Shown here piece by piece: positions 1 to 10,375 of a stretch of DNA of 64,000 bases. Numbering within the stretch: the stretch's first letter is position 1; each line of letters begins with the position of its first letter. Below the pieces are notes generated by a model. The model was not told the origin of the DNA. It searched no databases and saw only the letters and a program-made list of their open reading frames with translations. Position numbers and translations under genes: made by a program. The stretch spans positions 24,125,001 through 24,189,000 of the forward strand of contig JAZBQD010000027.1 in the NCBI GenBank assembly GCA_036583965.1, given 5' to 3'. The DNA comes from Prunella strophiata. Taxonomy: Eukaryota; Chordata; Aves; Passeriformes; Prunellidae.

Positions 1-341
1 AGATGGAAACATTTCCTCCCCTGAACTGCTCAATAACCTGCCCTAAAACAACTCAGGGTTATTCTGGCAGTGTGTGTACAAGTGCAGTTACAGAAGAGCA
101 GCACACTCTGGTCACATGCCTTAAGGGAAGCATTTTACATTCCTCTGGAGCAAGTGTGAGTGCACATTATGGATCCTAGGGAAAAAATCCCACCTTATTG
201 TTAGAAAACTGGTTCTTGAAATAGTTACTCACCTGAAACTGAACTTCACATCAGGCTAAGTTTGTCCTGGACCCCTCATTGTGTGATGAATATAACCTTG
301 TTTTCTAATTAGACTTTCTATGTGATTATTTCTTTTCTTAG

Positions 342-463
342 GAATTTGAAGTCATTGCCCAAATCAAGCTCCTGCAATCTTCATGCAACAGCTATTGCCT
401 GATACCAGACCAAAAATTCATCCAGTGGTTCAGGAGGCAGCGACACTTAACAGAGGAGGAGAG
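342..463 (+). CDS. RGL1: RGL1 exon: end of RasGEF (CDC25) domain
   Basis: The acceptor ttcttttcttag is followed by GAA TTT GAA in phase 0; the donor is AG|GTAGGT. It encodes the last helical stretch of the CDC25 catalytic domain (PDQKFIQWFRRQRHLTEEE), which is strongly conserved among RalGDS-family members. It ends with two bases of a Ser codon completed by the next exon. Confidence 0.92.
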
Positions 464-3400
464 GTAGGTCCTCAGTGACCCTGGAAAACCTCTGTTCTCA
501 CCCCACACACCTGGGCAGGTCAGGGCAGGGACATGCAAACACTGGAGAGTTTTCAAACCTATTCTAAGGAGGTGAAATATCCCCTTGGTCCTGGTAAAAT
601 GCAGGCAGAGCAGTGTTCCTCTTTGGGGCACTGCAACCTTCTGTGAGCTGAGAACAGCTGAAGGACTCTGGGATTGCTTGAATGCTGCTGCTGTGAGATG
701 TACAACTAAATAACACTTTACAGCTAAATGACATTGTACAACTAAATGACATTGTCTGCAAATATTCACCTGCTGGCCTCTGCCCTGCAGTTACAAACTC
801 TCACGTGAGGCTGAAGCAGCTGCTGATACCAACATCCTGTCTCCAAAATCCCAGAAAAGCATGGTGAAGAGGATCAGCACGTGAGTATGATGGGGCACAG
901 GGGCTTTGGGGTGGGAATATGGACCTGGGTAACTCATTTAATCAGCTGCAGAACCTGGCTGAGGAGCCACAACCCTGCATTGCTTTAAGGAGAAATGCAG
1001 CCTTGTGGATGAAGCTGTCCCTTTGTGTTGCTAGAAGCAGTCATGAGGATTATTAAAGATAGAAGAGACTGGAATAAAGAATTCTTCTAGTGATAGATTA
1101 TAATTCAGTACCTGTTGTGTAATAACTTTGCTGAATGCAGCAGGAAAGCAGAGTAAAGGAGGATAAAGTCTGGTCTATTATTAGTCTAAATTGCTAAAGA
1201 CATGCAAAAATTCCTTGCAGGATTTTAATATGAAAATTAAGGTTAGCAAAAAAGGCAGTTGATAGTGGAAACAACCAGCTGGAGAAGGGAAAAAACATCA
1301 TGGGGACATGGTCCAATCTGGTGTAATACAAAGAGATTCAAACAGGACAGGGCCATGCAGCTGGACATGGGAAACAAGGCTAGCAGCAATGCAGGGAAAG
1401 CTGCATGGAATAAAGCAGAGCTCAAAGACTCAACTAAAAATATCTGCACTCTGAATGTCTTTTGCAAATGAATACTGTAGAAAAGCAGTCAGTGACACCT
1501 CTCTAAGCTGTATTAAATCAGTAACTGCATGCTGATGCTCCCTGCTCCTCCCCTTGGTGGGTCAGACCAGCTTGCTTCCTTTGGCACTCCTTTCAAGTCA
1601 CTTGACCTGCATTTAGAAATGAGTCTTGGAGAGGGAGTGCCTTTAATTTACACTTTATGATCTTACTGTGTGTATCTCCAGCCTTCTAGAGAGAACCTGG
1701 TACCTATGACACCCTAACAGAGAAATTGGCAGTGGGGTGAATTTGCCCTTTGAAGCCCTTTTTTCTGTAAAATGAGCCTGAAAATGTGAAGGGACAGAAG
1801 GGGAGTGTTTTTCTAGTAGGACATGAACTGGTTGTGGCCTTGCAGCTGTGGGCACTCTGGGTCAGGAAGGTGTTGTTAGCCTGTAACAAAGCCTCTGTAC
1901 AAACTGTATAAACACCACAAAGGAAATGACAAAAAGCCACTCCAGAGAGGAAAAAACTCCAGAATGAAAGAGTTCTGAACCAAGGGACAGGCTTTGCTCA
2001 GCCCAGCTCTCACTTACTGGCTTTTATGCTTTCTTTTCTATACTAGACTTTTTCTGGGCACTGATGTGTTCACCCCATCCAAAGAACAACCCCTGAAGAG
2101 CTCTCCTGTAGGAGGGAGCTCTGGGGAAAGCACGGATTCAGCCAGTGTTTCATCGTGTGAGTTCAATCACTCTGAAACTGAGGATGTGTGTGTGACTCCC
2201 GTCTCTAGTCCTGAGGACCCTCTCAAAAAGGTACAGCTGAGGCCTCTGCATGCTGCAGGCAGGCCCAAGGCTCTTGGTCTTGACTAAAGCATTGGTTTTA
2301 GTGAAATGCAGAGAGAAATGTGTAAAAATTGAAGTAATGCAGTCGGGGCTCTTGCACAATGTTCTGTGTTGTCCCTTACAGTGGGTTTGTTCCTGTCAGG
2401 AAGTTTTTGAGCAAGGCAGAGGGAGAGAAAGGCAAATGCTGAGCAGGGGAAGGAAGGGGGCAGTTTCGAAGGAGAGAGGAAGGGTGTGTGTATTTCCACT
2501 TGTGTAAAGGCTCTCACCTGGAGCAGGAGTGCCTGTGACACCCTCTGCTCCTTCCCAGCCGGTCCCAGCTCCTGGCTGGCTGACTACAGCCTCATGCTGT
2601 TCCTTGGATCTGCTGCCACCTCCTGGGCTGCTCTTACTGCGAGGCCAAAGCACCCCCAGCAGGACAGAAATTGTCATTAAAATGCTGTAATCAGTCAAGT
2701 GAAGTTTTCAGTTCAGGAGGCAAGGAATGCCCCTGCCAGCAGGCTGGGCAGAGTGTGGGTGACTGAGGTCTTGTCTGTGCCTTCTGCTTTCTCTGGCACA
2801 AGGACACAGCCAGACACATCACATGTCCCCTTTGTGACAGCACTTTCCTTTGTGTTGTGCAGATCTCTGGCTACTCCTTATCCTCCTGTTCTCCTGACTC
2901 TTCCACGAGCACACCTTCCTCAGGGGTGTCATCTTTACCCTCGCTCCTGCTGGCCTCCACCGACGACAAGAGCTCCGTGGGCTCTGACAAGGGCTATGAC
3001 TCTGACAAGGGCTCCATCAGCTCTGACAAGGGCTCTGCCTCCAGCAAGGGCTCCATCTGTGACCCTGGCTCAGGCCTGGACAGTGGCTCCATCCCCTCCA
3101 GGGACTCGGTGCCCAGCAGTGCCCCCAGAGCGCTGCCCGTGTACAACCGGCAGAGCGACGGCTCCTGCATCATCCGGGTCAGCATGGATGGGCTCCATGC
3201 CAGTGTCTACAAGAGCATCCTGGTGAGTGCCACGGCTCTGGGCTTGGCAGGAGTGCCCATGGGGGGGGACTGAGCCCATCACTGCGTTTTGAGAGCACCC
3301 CTTCACTGAGCTGGCTCATCAAACCTGGCAGGAAAGGGTGCTGTGCAGAATGTGTGGAGCATTGGTAGGAATGAGATGTTTGGCTTTAGGGAAGTTTCTG

Positions 3401-4987
3401 TTCTGGAAATTGGAGTTTGTGTTTTATCAAAAAGCTCCAGGTGAAGCACTGTGAGCACACTGAGGTTTTGACATCAGATGGGATGTTTTCCCTGGAGCAG
3501 CTTTCCCCAGGAGCTGATTTCTGGAAACAGGGAGCTGCAGGGGAGGGAGCTGACACGCCCTTTAATTCCACAGCTTCTCCTGGTGAAGGAGGGACAATCT
3601 CCCTCTTCCTGCCAGACCAGCAGCCCCAGAATTCAGGCATTTCCCCCTCTGCTTATTTCACAGACATATCCCAGTAGTGCCACTGGTGCTGGACCATGTG
3701 ACTTAGCTCAGCTGAGGGGGGGAAACGAATGCAGGGTAGTTCTCTGCACCTTTAGTTCCTGATTTTAATGGTCTCGCTCCCCCAAATCCACCAAGGTGTT
3801 CCCTGAGGGTCTGATGCATTTTGCTCCTGGTTAGACTGCAGGAGGCTCTGGAGGAGCTGTGTGTCTGCTCCTGATGCACTTCACACAGCAAACCCAGCTA
3901 CAAGGGCAGAAAGCTTTGCAGGATGTCCCAGGAAGTGCTTAGAGCAGGAGCCTGCAACAGCAGCTGGGGCAGCTCTTTGGGGGCTTTAGTGGCTGCTGAG
4001 AGAGAGGTCTCAGAGGGAGCAGACACTGGGATCTACTGCTGTCTCTATGAGTACTGTGTCTGTGTCAGCTTGAACTGAAAAGCCACCACCTCCAAATGTC
4101 AAAACCACTCAGTTTAGTGTCTGTCAGCACCTGCCCCTTTGTTACTGACCTCTGTTTTCAGTTCTCTGCTTGTTCTTGGAAGAGATGTCAGTCAGGTTTT
4201 CACTAACTACTAAATCAGGAGAGTGAATGAGGAGAATCTCTCACTGCACCTTATCTTCCCAGATAACCAACCAAGACAGGATCCCTGATGTCACCCAGCG
4301 AGCCTTGCTGAAGCACAACCTCGAGCCTGATGCAGTTGAGGATTATGAGCTTGTGCAGGTCATCTCTGAGGACAAAGGTAGGGAAGCAGAACTCTGCTGC
4401 TGTCTGGGAAGTTCTGTGGGATTTCAAAGGGAAGAGTAAAATGGGAAGCATTAGAAATGAACAGGTCACAGCTGCCAGTGAGAACCCCCTGGCTGCACAG
4501 GGGTGGTTTCTGTCAGCACAGCCCCCTTCCCACAGGCAGAGGCAGCTCCTGGGCTGCCAGGCTGACTTCATGTGTGCCTTGCAGCCACAGAATGACAGGA
4601 TTTTGGGTGGGGGTGATGTTCTGCCTCCCTGGGAGCAGGCCCTCAGATCCCACCCATCATCAGCCTTCCCTGACAGAGTCTGCCAGGGCCTCTGCCAGGC
4701 TGAGCATGGCCTGGCCTCCCCCTCCTGCCCTGCTCCCTTTCCTGCCGGAATCTGCTCCCAGATGGTGCTGTGGCAGAACAAGGAGGTGGCCTTGGCTGCA
4801 CTGTCCTGCTCCTGCTCCCTGTCCTCTCTCAGCTTTCCTGCTGCAGTGCCCCCTCTCCCCACTAATGCTGCTCTGGCCCTGTCCTGCAGAGCTGGTGTTC
4901 CCCCGTGATGCCAACGTGTTCTATGGCATGAACAGCCACGTGAACTTCGACTTCATCCTGCGCAAGAAGGCGGAGCTGCTCGGCTGA
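342..4987 (+). CDS. RGL1: RGL1, Ral guanine nucleotide dissociation stimulator-like 1 (3' part, six coding exons)
   Basis: Join of 342-463, 791-880, 2047-2230, 2863-3222, 4263-4377 and 4890-4987; all junctions are GT-AG and the phases agree, giving 322 residues to the TGA at 4985-4987. RGL proteins are Ras effectors: the C-terminal Ras-association domain binds Ras-GTP and the CDC25-type domain activates RalA and RalB. Here only the end of the CDC25 domain is present (starts EFEVIAQIKLLQSSC), followed by a Ser-rich linker and the RA domain (ALPVYNRQ to FDFILRKK). The SGESTDSASVSSCE and YELVQVISEDKEL stretches resemble RGL1 more than RALGDS as I remember them, and the COLGALT2-TSEN15 neighbourhood fits RGL1. 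Oddities are a tandem-repetitive linker in the fourth exon and a stop soon after the RA domain; mammalian RGL1 as recalled has about 35 more residues. The 5' exons are outside the window. RGL2 or RGL3 is less likely because of synteny. Confidence 0.88.
791..880 (+). CDS. RGL1: RGL1 exon: start of linker
   Basis: The acceptor is ccctgcag and the donor AC|GTGAGT. It encodes YKLSREAEAAADTNILSPK and then KSMVKRIS. The KSMVKR motif after the catalytic domain is one I recall from RGL1. The last Thr codon is split with the next exon. Confidence 0.9.
2047..2230 (+). CDS. RGL1: RGL1 exon: Ser/acidic linker
   Basis: The acceptor is ttctatactag and the donor AAG|GTACAG. It encodes LFLGTDVF, a Thr-Pro-Ser-Lys segment, SGESTDSASVSSCEFNHSE and an acidic TPVSSPEDP end. 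It is low-complexity and probably disordered between the GEF and RA domains, and it closes in phase 0. Confidence 0.9.
2863..3222 (+). CDS. RGL1: RGL1 exon: repetitive Ser/Gly/Asp/Lys linker and first RA-domain strand
   Basis: The acceptor is tgtgttgtgcag and the donor CTG|GTGAGT; it is exactly 120 codons in phase 0. The first two thirds are Ser-rich and contain repeated SDKG/SSKG elements. The end, from ALPVYNRQ through CIIRVSMDG to YKSIL, is the opening beta-strand region of the RA domain. The repetitive part does not match the mammalian RGL1 linker as I recall it, although both flanks do. Confidence 0.9.
2962..3095 (+). repeat. Coding tandem repeat in RGL1 linker (SDKG-type units)
   Basis: Imperfect 12-18 bp units built on gacaagggctc follow each other and encode variants of SVGSDKG, YDSDKG, SISSDKG, SASSKG and SGLDSGS. 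Spacing stays in multiples of three, so the frame is kept. It looks like an in-frame minisatellite within an exon. Confidence 0.75.
4263..4377 (+). CDS. RGL1: RGL1 exon: RA domain core
   Basis: The acceptor is ttatcttcccag and the donor AAAG|GTAGGG. It encodes ITNQDRIPDVTQRALLKHNL and then EDYELVQVISEDK, the helix and following strand of a ubiquitin-like Ras-association domain. The split Glu codon is completed by the last exon. Confidence 0.93.
4890..4987 (+). CDS. RGL1: RGL1 terminal coding exon
   Basis: The acceptor is gtcctgcag. It encodes ELVFPRDANVFYGMNSHVNF, then DFILRKKAELLG and TGA. The VFYGMNS and FDFILRKK motifs close the RA domain. The stop comes six codons after RKK, where mammalian RGL1 as recalled continues into a basic Ser/Arg tail. 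The next triplets (GGC TGC ACC TGC) do not resemble that tail. Confidence 0.92.
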
Positions 4988-7595
4988 GGCTGCACCTGCA
5001 CTGCCCTCCTGGGTTGTGGGGAGCCTGTCAGAACTCCCCCAGAAAATGTGCAATTGGAGCAAAGGGCAGCCCTGGTGCAAAGGCTCCAGGCTGCTGCGTT
5101 TGCCTTGAGGACACCCCATGAGCCAACTCTGTGAGAAGAGGGTCTCCTTCATGCCAGTATTATACAGAAGGTCATCTGAACTTATTTTTATAGAACTGAA
5201 GCAAGTCCTGCCTGAACCAGCTGAAAAGTTTTTGCACTTGTTCTGCACCAGAGAATGACCCATTCTGGATCTTGTTTCCAAAGAACTTTAAAATGAATGA
5301 ACTGCACTTACCTTTTCATGGACATCATGAATGGCACAGACAGACACTGCTTTGTGTTGGATGGAGGCCTTAATGTCATGACAGGGTGGTTTCCCTTGGA
5401 CTTGGTTAAGCCATGGACCAGACCTCGATGCCTTTTGTGTGCACTCCCATGTGATGGATGGATGTCCTCCCAATGTGCAATTCCTCTGCCAGAACTGAAA
5501 TCTGAACCTCTCTAACAAGCCATAAGTGAGACGTTGGATTGTAAGCAGCCCTGATTTGAGACACAGGAAATACACACAGTATTTCTGGTTCTGCTGGTAG
5601 CACTGTGCATCCTTGCACAGATCTAGGAATTATTATCCAAACAGCTTAGGATTGTTAAGGATCATTAGTTAAAACAGAGTTTTATCCATGCCTGAGCCTT
5701 TTACCCCCAGTTCTGTGGCACTAATTTGAAACACTGGGCTCAGGTAAGTTTTACACTACATTTGGATCTATCACTTGTGTTTACAGGTAGGTAGAACAGA
5801 CCCACTGTAGGTCTGTTGTACATCCAAGAGTCCTATGGCAGGTCTCACAAGCCTGGTGTAGGTCATAGCCTGAACAATTTATGAATTCCAGTTGTTTGTT
5901 TAGAGGGTGACAGAGGGGGTGGTTGTTACTGAGCCTTAACCTTTGCCCAGAGTTAGGGCAAAACTAGAAGTTCAGTTTTCTCTGTTTTTGGTGTCTGTAC
6001 AGTGCAGTTCCCTGTGTACATAGCATAGCTCCTACTGTATATAGTGCTGCTCACTCAGAGGGTGTTGGCAGTGTTAAGCTGAAACATAAATGTTCTGGAT
6101 TTTAAAATTACACTTTGCAAATGTTTATATATGTTACATTTTTAACTGCTTACCTGTAATCTTTATATGATAAGTATATAAATTGTTTTTCATTAATATT
6201 TGCCTGGAATCAGTCAATTTCCTTTTATTAGTGCATGTCAGATATGTAAAAACACCTCACACCACTTCCCTTGCTGTCACTTTCTTCAGCCTCTCCACTT
6301 TTACAGTTTTAAATTCTCACCAGCAAAGCCAAAGCCCTCCCAGTGCATCAGCCATGCACACAGCCTCTGAGAGACAGGGACATTTTGTGCTACTTCTTAA
6401 GGTTTCAGCTTAAAGATTTCCATAACTGGGTAATTAAGATTGCACACCAGTTTTATGTCTTGTGCATGAAATTATTCTCTTTTGAGCCACTGAATGACTT
6501 GTGAGGCTACATAATACAAAAGAAGTGCTTTTGAGTGTATCCATTTCTCCCCACTGTATCAGTCATGCTGTTTTTTCTCCTGCTCCCCCAGTCATTACCT
6601 TGTTGTGTTTTCCCCTCCCTGCACACAATACCAACATTCAGATAAACAGTTTACACCCTACAGCCCCCTCTGCCATCTCACAAATCACTTCAGCATGAGA
6701 GGAGGCTCCTAAAGCTCCACAAGTCTCACATTCAATCCCTGAACTGCAGCTGCCCTCGCCCCTTAAAGGCCTCTCATGTTGCCACAAGAATACCTAAATC
6801 TGATTTTTAAACTACCTCAGGCCACAAAACCCAACACCAGAACCTCACTCCATTTCCTTTGGGATCAATACAATCCATTGGTGAACTTGGAATTTCACAT
6901 GCCATATTGAGAGCACAGCAGCACTTTTCCATCCTTAACCCAAAGCAAAGACCAAGCTGGTGGGTTCCAAGCAATCTTACTGCAGTTAATCATTTTTAGG
7001 GCCTTCCACCTCAGCCTGCCTTGTGAAGAAACTGCCAGAATGCTGGTTCAAAGCTGGTGCTCCTGCTCAATTGTGAAATATATTAGCTGAGTTAAAAAAA
7101 AAAATAAAGTTGTGTCAGGGACCCAAGGTTGTGCCTAAGGCTCTGCCATATTTGGCCCATGATTGTACATGTCAACAAGACAATGAGGAACACTTTAATG
7201 GTGGGAACCTGACCCTTGAAAGAGAAACAATGGATTGGTCCATGACAGGAAGTTTACCTGTGGAAGGGGAACAATACTCACTGGAGCTGTGGCCAGCATA
7301 GCCACAATTGTGGCCTCATCTCACACTCTGGCCATGCATGAGATGATGCTGTAACTGGAAAAATTCCACTCCAGAGGAGGGGATCCAAGGCCTGGTGCTG
7401 GGGTGGAGGGGGTGAGCAGGACAAGAGGCACACCACTTGGATGCAGGGGGTGCCCTGCAGGTGCACAGCCTGCCTGCCCCTCCTCACTGAGCACTGTGCT
7501 CCAGCTCCTCGTGCTCAGCAGCTTGTCACAAATTCAGGGGTCAGTGTGTGTCATTTGCTACCACAACCAATAAAATAAATTTGCTTTGCAATCAC
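4988..7595 (+). other. RGL1: Probable RGL1 3' UTR
   Basis: No coding potential follows the stop. A convincing polyadenylation context lies at 7569-7579: two overlapping AATAAA hexamers, then a T/G-rich stretch with a CA about 15-20 nt further. An isolated AATAAA also occurs at 7103-7108, and AT-rich variant signals (TATAAA type) near 6176-6181 could give a shorter form. The 2.6-kb length is plausible for this gene, but the end is inferred. Confidence 0.4.
7569..7579 (+). promoter_or_regulatory. Candidate polyadenylation signals for RGL1
   Basis: Overlapping AATAAA hexamers at 7569-7574 and 7574-7579 are followed at suitable distance by tgtgtctc and a T-rich/TGTG stretch that could act as the downstream element. 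This is the best + strand site between the RGL1 stop and the convergent COLGALT2 stop. Confidence 0.45.
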
Positions 7596-7863
7596 AATTG
7601 TGTCTCAAGCTTTTTGTGCACAGGCATCCTCTGGTATCTGTAACAAAAATAACTTCATGGAAAGTGGAAAAATACCAGAAAAATCCAGAGGTGTTTTAAG
7701 TGGCTTCTACTTTTCCAAAACACATTTAACTCTGGGAGAGCAAAGCTTGAGCAGCACCAGCCAAGGAAAATACAGGCAGGGAGTAGCACTTGTCACATGG
7801 GTAGAACCATTGGCATCACCCAGGACTTGCCTACATTAATAAATGGAGAATTGTGGATGTACA

Positions 7864-7890
7864 AACACACACACATGCCCACACACAAGG
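7864..7890 (+). repeat. (AC)n-rich stretch
   Basis: Two short AC runs interrupted by atgccc, in the convergent intergenic region. Confidence 0.8.
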
Positions 7891-8640
7891 TAAAGGACCA
7901 GTCAGCCAGACTGAGTCCTTGTCTACTCTGAAATTGACACAGGCATTTAATTCCTGTATCCTTCATTTGTTCCCCTCCCCTGAAACCACCAGCAGGGCCA
8001 AGGAGCACAGAAGCTCCAGTTCAAGACTCTGCAAGTGATGCAGAGATCTTTTCCAGCTTCCATTATCTGAATGAAGTTAAAAAACCAAAACAGGGACAAC
8101 TCAGATACCTTGTATGTTTTTTGAAATCCATGCTCTGTTTGCTGGTGAGGAGCACCCTGTGCTGATGCAGGGAAATGATGTGTCAGCACACAGGGAAGCC
8201 CCACAGCAAGGGGGAAGGAAGGAGGGGCTGCTCACAGGCACTGAGGTGGGTCTGTCATGGAACAAAAGGCATGAGGGTGGAAGAGACGTGTCACAATGAC
8301 ACCTGACAGTGCTGGATGTTCACCTGGTCACAGAGCCCTGCCTGCAGGAGCTTCTCACTTCTGGGACTTCCAGCGTTGATCACAGAGGCCATGTGGGCTC
8401 ATGGAGACCTGTGGAGGAAGCAAGAGGGATTGTGAGGAAGGAATGACCCAGGCTATGTGTGAGCCCATGGGGCAACTCCACACTCACCAGGTTGTGTGGG
8501 CATCTGCTGCCACATGGACAGCAGCAGGAACTTGGCTTCCAGGTGGGAACTGCAGAATGGGCCCCTTTATACAGCCAGTGACTCCATGGGAGAGGGACAC
8601 AGCCAAGAATCCCTTGAGCTGGACTTCCATTAACCTCCAG

Positions 8641-8750
8641 CCAGGCTGGAAGGGGCTTGGAGGAACCTGGTCTAGTGAAAGATGTCCCTGCCCATGGCAG
8701 GGGCTTGGACTGGGTCATCTTTAGAGGTGCCTTCCACAACCCCAACCACT
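8641..8750 (+). mobile_element. CR1 LINE 3' fragment
   Basis: Shows the CR1 tail pattern ccaggctggaaggggcttgg, a ccctgcccatggcagg block and tcatctttagaggtgccttc. Sense orientation on +, truncated, between RGL1 and COLGALT2. Confidence 0.8.
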
Positions 8751-10098
8751 CCAGGACTCTCCCACACAATGAAGAACACACAGAGCTGCTCATCTTGCAC
8801 CAGGTTCTATGTATTATCAGACCGGCTGACAGGTAATAACATGTCTTCTGCAGCAGAAAGCACAACATTGATCAGGAGTTATTCAAAACAAACAAAAATT
8901 AAAACCAAAACCCCAGCCACACATACTCAATGCACAGACCTGCCAGCAGGTGAGCCCCCAGATGGCAATTCCAGGAGGGAATCCTCCCAGTGCCCAGAAG
9001 CTCAGGGTCTGTGCCAGTATAGTCCATGATCACCTGGCCTCTGAGAAAGGTTTTTTTAAAAAAAATAAACACCATATCCTGCTGGCATGTCAGCCAACAG
9101 CAAAAACATCAGAACTCATCCAAAACACAGAAAAGTTCACTCCTCACAAGAAAAAATATCCAGGCAAGTCGCCCTTCCGTCCTGTAACACAATTCTATCG
9201 GGCTGTTGAGATAACAACATTGCTGTAGGTTCTTTTGGTTTCATAAGGAGAGTTTGTAACCTAGCTTCTTACATTTTAAGTTCCCAAAACTCCTAGACTT
9301 GCTTTTATGGCCTGAATAAACAGGCCTGCCAATAGGTCGTGGGGTTTTGTTTTCCTGAAGGCCTAAGTTGAGGCAGGGGTGAAACAGGATGCCACATGGA
9401 CCAACCCTGCCTGCATTCCCTTCAGGCAGTGCAGAGACAAATAAATCCAGCTACCTCCACTTGCATTGCTTCCATGACTTCAGACATTCCAAGACATCTG
9501 TTCTGGATCTGGAGGCCTGTTTAGATGGGATGCAGCAAGATTAAAAATGAGCTGATGGGAAGCCAGCACTGGTTTTGTACAGGACTGTGATGGGGAGAGG
9601 ACACGACAGAGGAGCACTGCTCTCCTGCATTGAAGATTTTGGGGAAACATCTTGATTCTGATAGGGATCCCTTTGGAAAACAAACCCAAATCCCCCAGAT
9701 GCTCAGCAAACAGGGTGGTAAAAGCCTACAGACCTACAAGGAGTAACAGTGAGGGAGCAGCCCAGGTACAGCCATCCCGAAAGGCACTGACATTTGTACA
9801 CCTCTAATATATTAATCTTTATAAATACAGTGTTCTACACGAGGAACTGTGGAAGTAATTCCGGGCTGGCTTCTTCCAACAAAAGCTTGCCAGGGCTTTT
9901 GCTTGGATCTGGAACACTTGTTCTTCTTCCTCCTTGGTGTCCCACCCTGTCCTCGGCGGCCTGGGCAGGCGTCGGGCCCAACCCCTTGGCAGCGGCGGGA
10001 AGGAGACCACATGAAGAGCTGCTCTACAACTTCCAAGGGTGAAAAGCTAAAGTGTGAGGCAGGTTCAGCTGTCAACAGAGCCCCGGGGAGGTGGGCAG

Positions 10099-10375
10099 TC
10101 ATAGCTCATCCCTGGCTGATGGTGTGTCCAGGGATGACTGGGAGGGCAGGGCGTCCTTGTTCTGGGCGTCGCTGTGGATCGTGCCCTGCTGCCGGGACTT
10201 CCAGGAGTGCGTTCTGTCCCAGTCCGTGGACACGGTCTCGTTGTCCCAGATGGTGGAGGTCTCTGTGTCACTGAGGTAGCCCGGCTGCCCTGTGTAGTGC
10301 GTGGGGTAAACAAGCAGGGGCTCTGCTGAGAAGGCCTTCAAGTCTCTGGACTCGTAGTACTCCATGTACTTTGTG
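10099..10375 (-). CDS. COLGALT2: COLGALT2 exon 12: C-terminus with RDEL
   Basis: The acceptor is ctcctccgtag. It encodes [19 protein letters not shown], then [20 protein letters not shown] and a variable tail ending SARDEL and TGA at 10099-10101. RDEL is the ER-retrieval signal of this family; NET is a sequon. Confidence 0.96.

Larger units (their letters stand above)
464..4889 (+). other. RGL1 introns within the window
   Basis: Five introns: 464-790, 881-2046, 2231-2862, 3223-4262 and 4378-4889, all GT-AG. I see no mobile element, RNA gene or conserved reading frame in them. The segment 1-341 is the end of a further upstream intron and also holds nothing recognisable. Confidence 0.8.
7596..10098. 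other. Convergent intergenic region, including COLGALT2 3' UTR
   Basis: Tail-to-tail spacer between RGL1 and COLGALT2. The part next to 10098 must contain the COLGALT2 3' UTR on the - strand. I could not find an AATAAA on that strand close by; a TATAAA variant lies at 9818-9823. Also present are an AC-rich stretch at 7864-7890 and a CR1 fragment at 8641-8750. No gene is visible. Confidence 0.6.
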
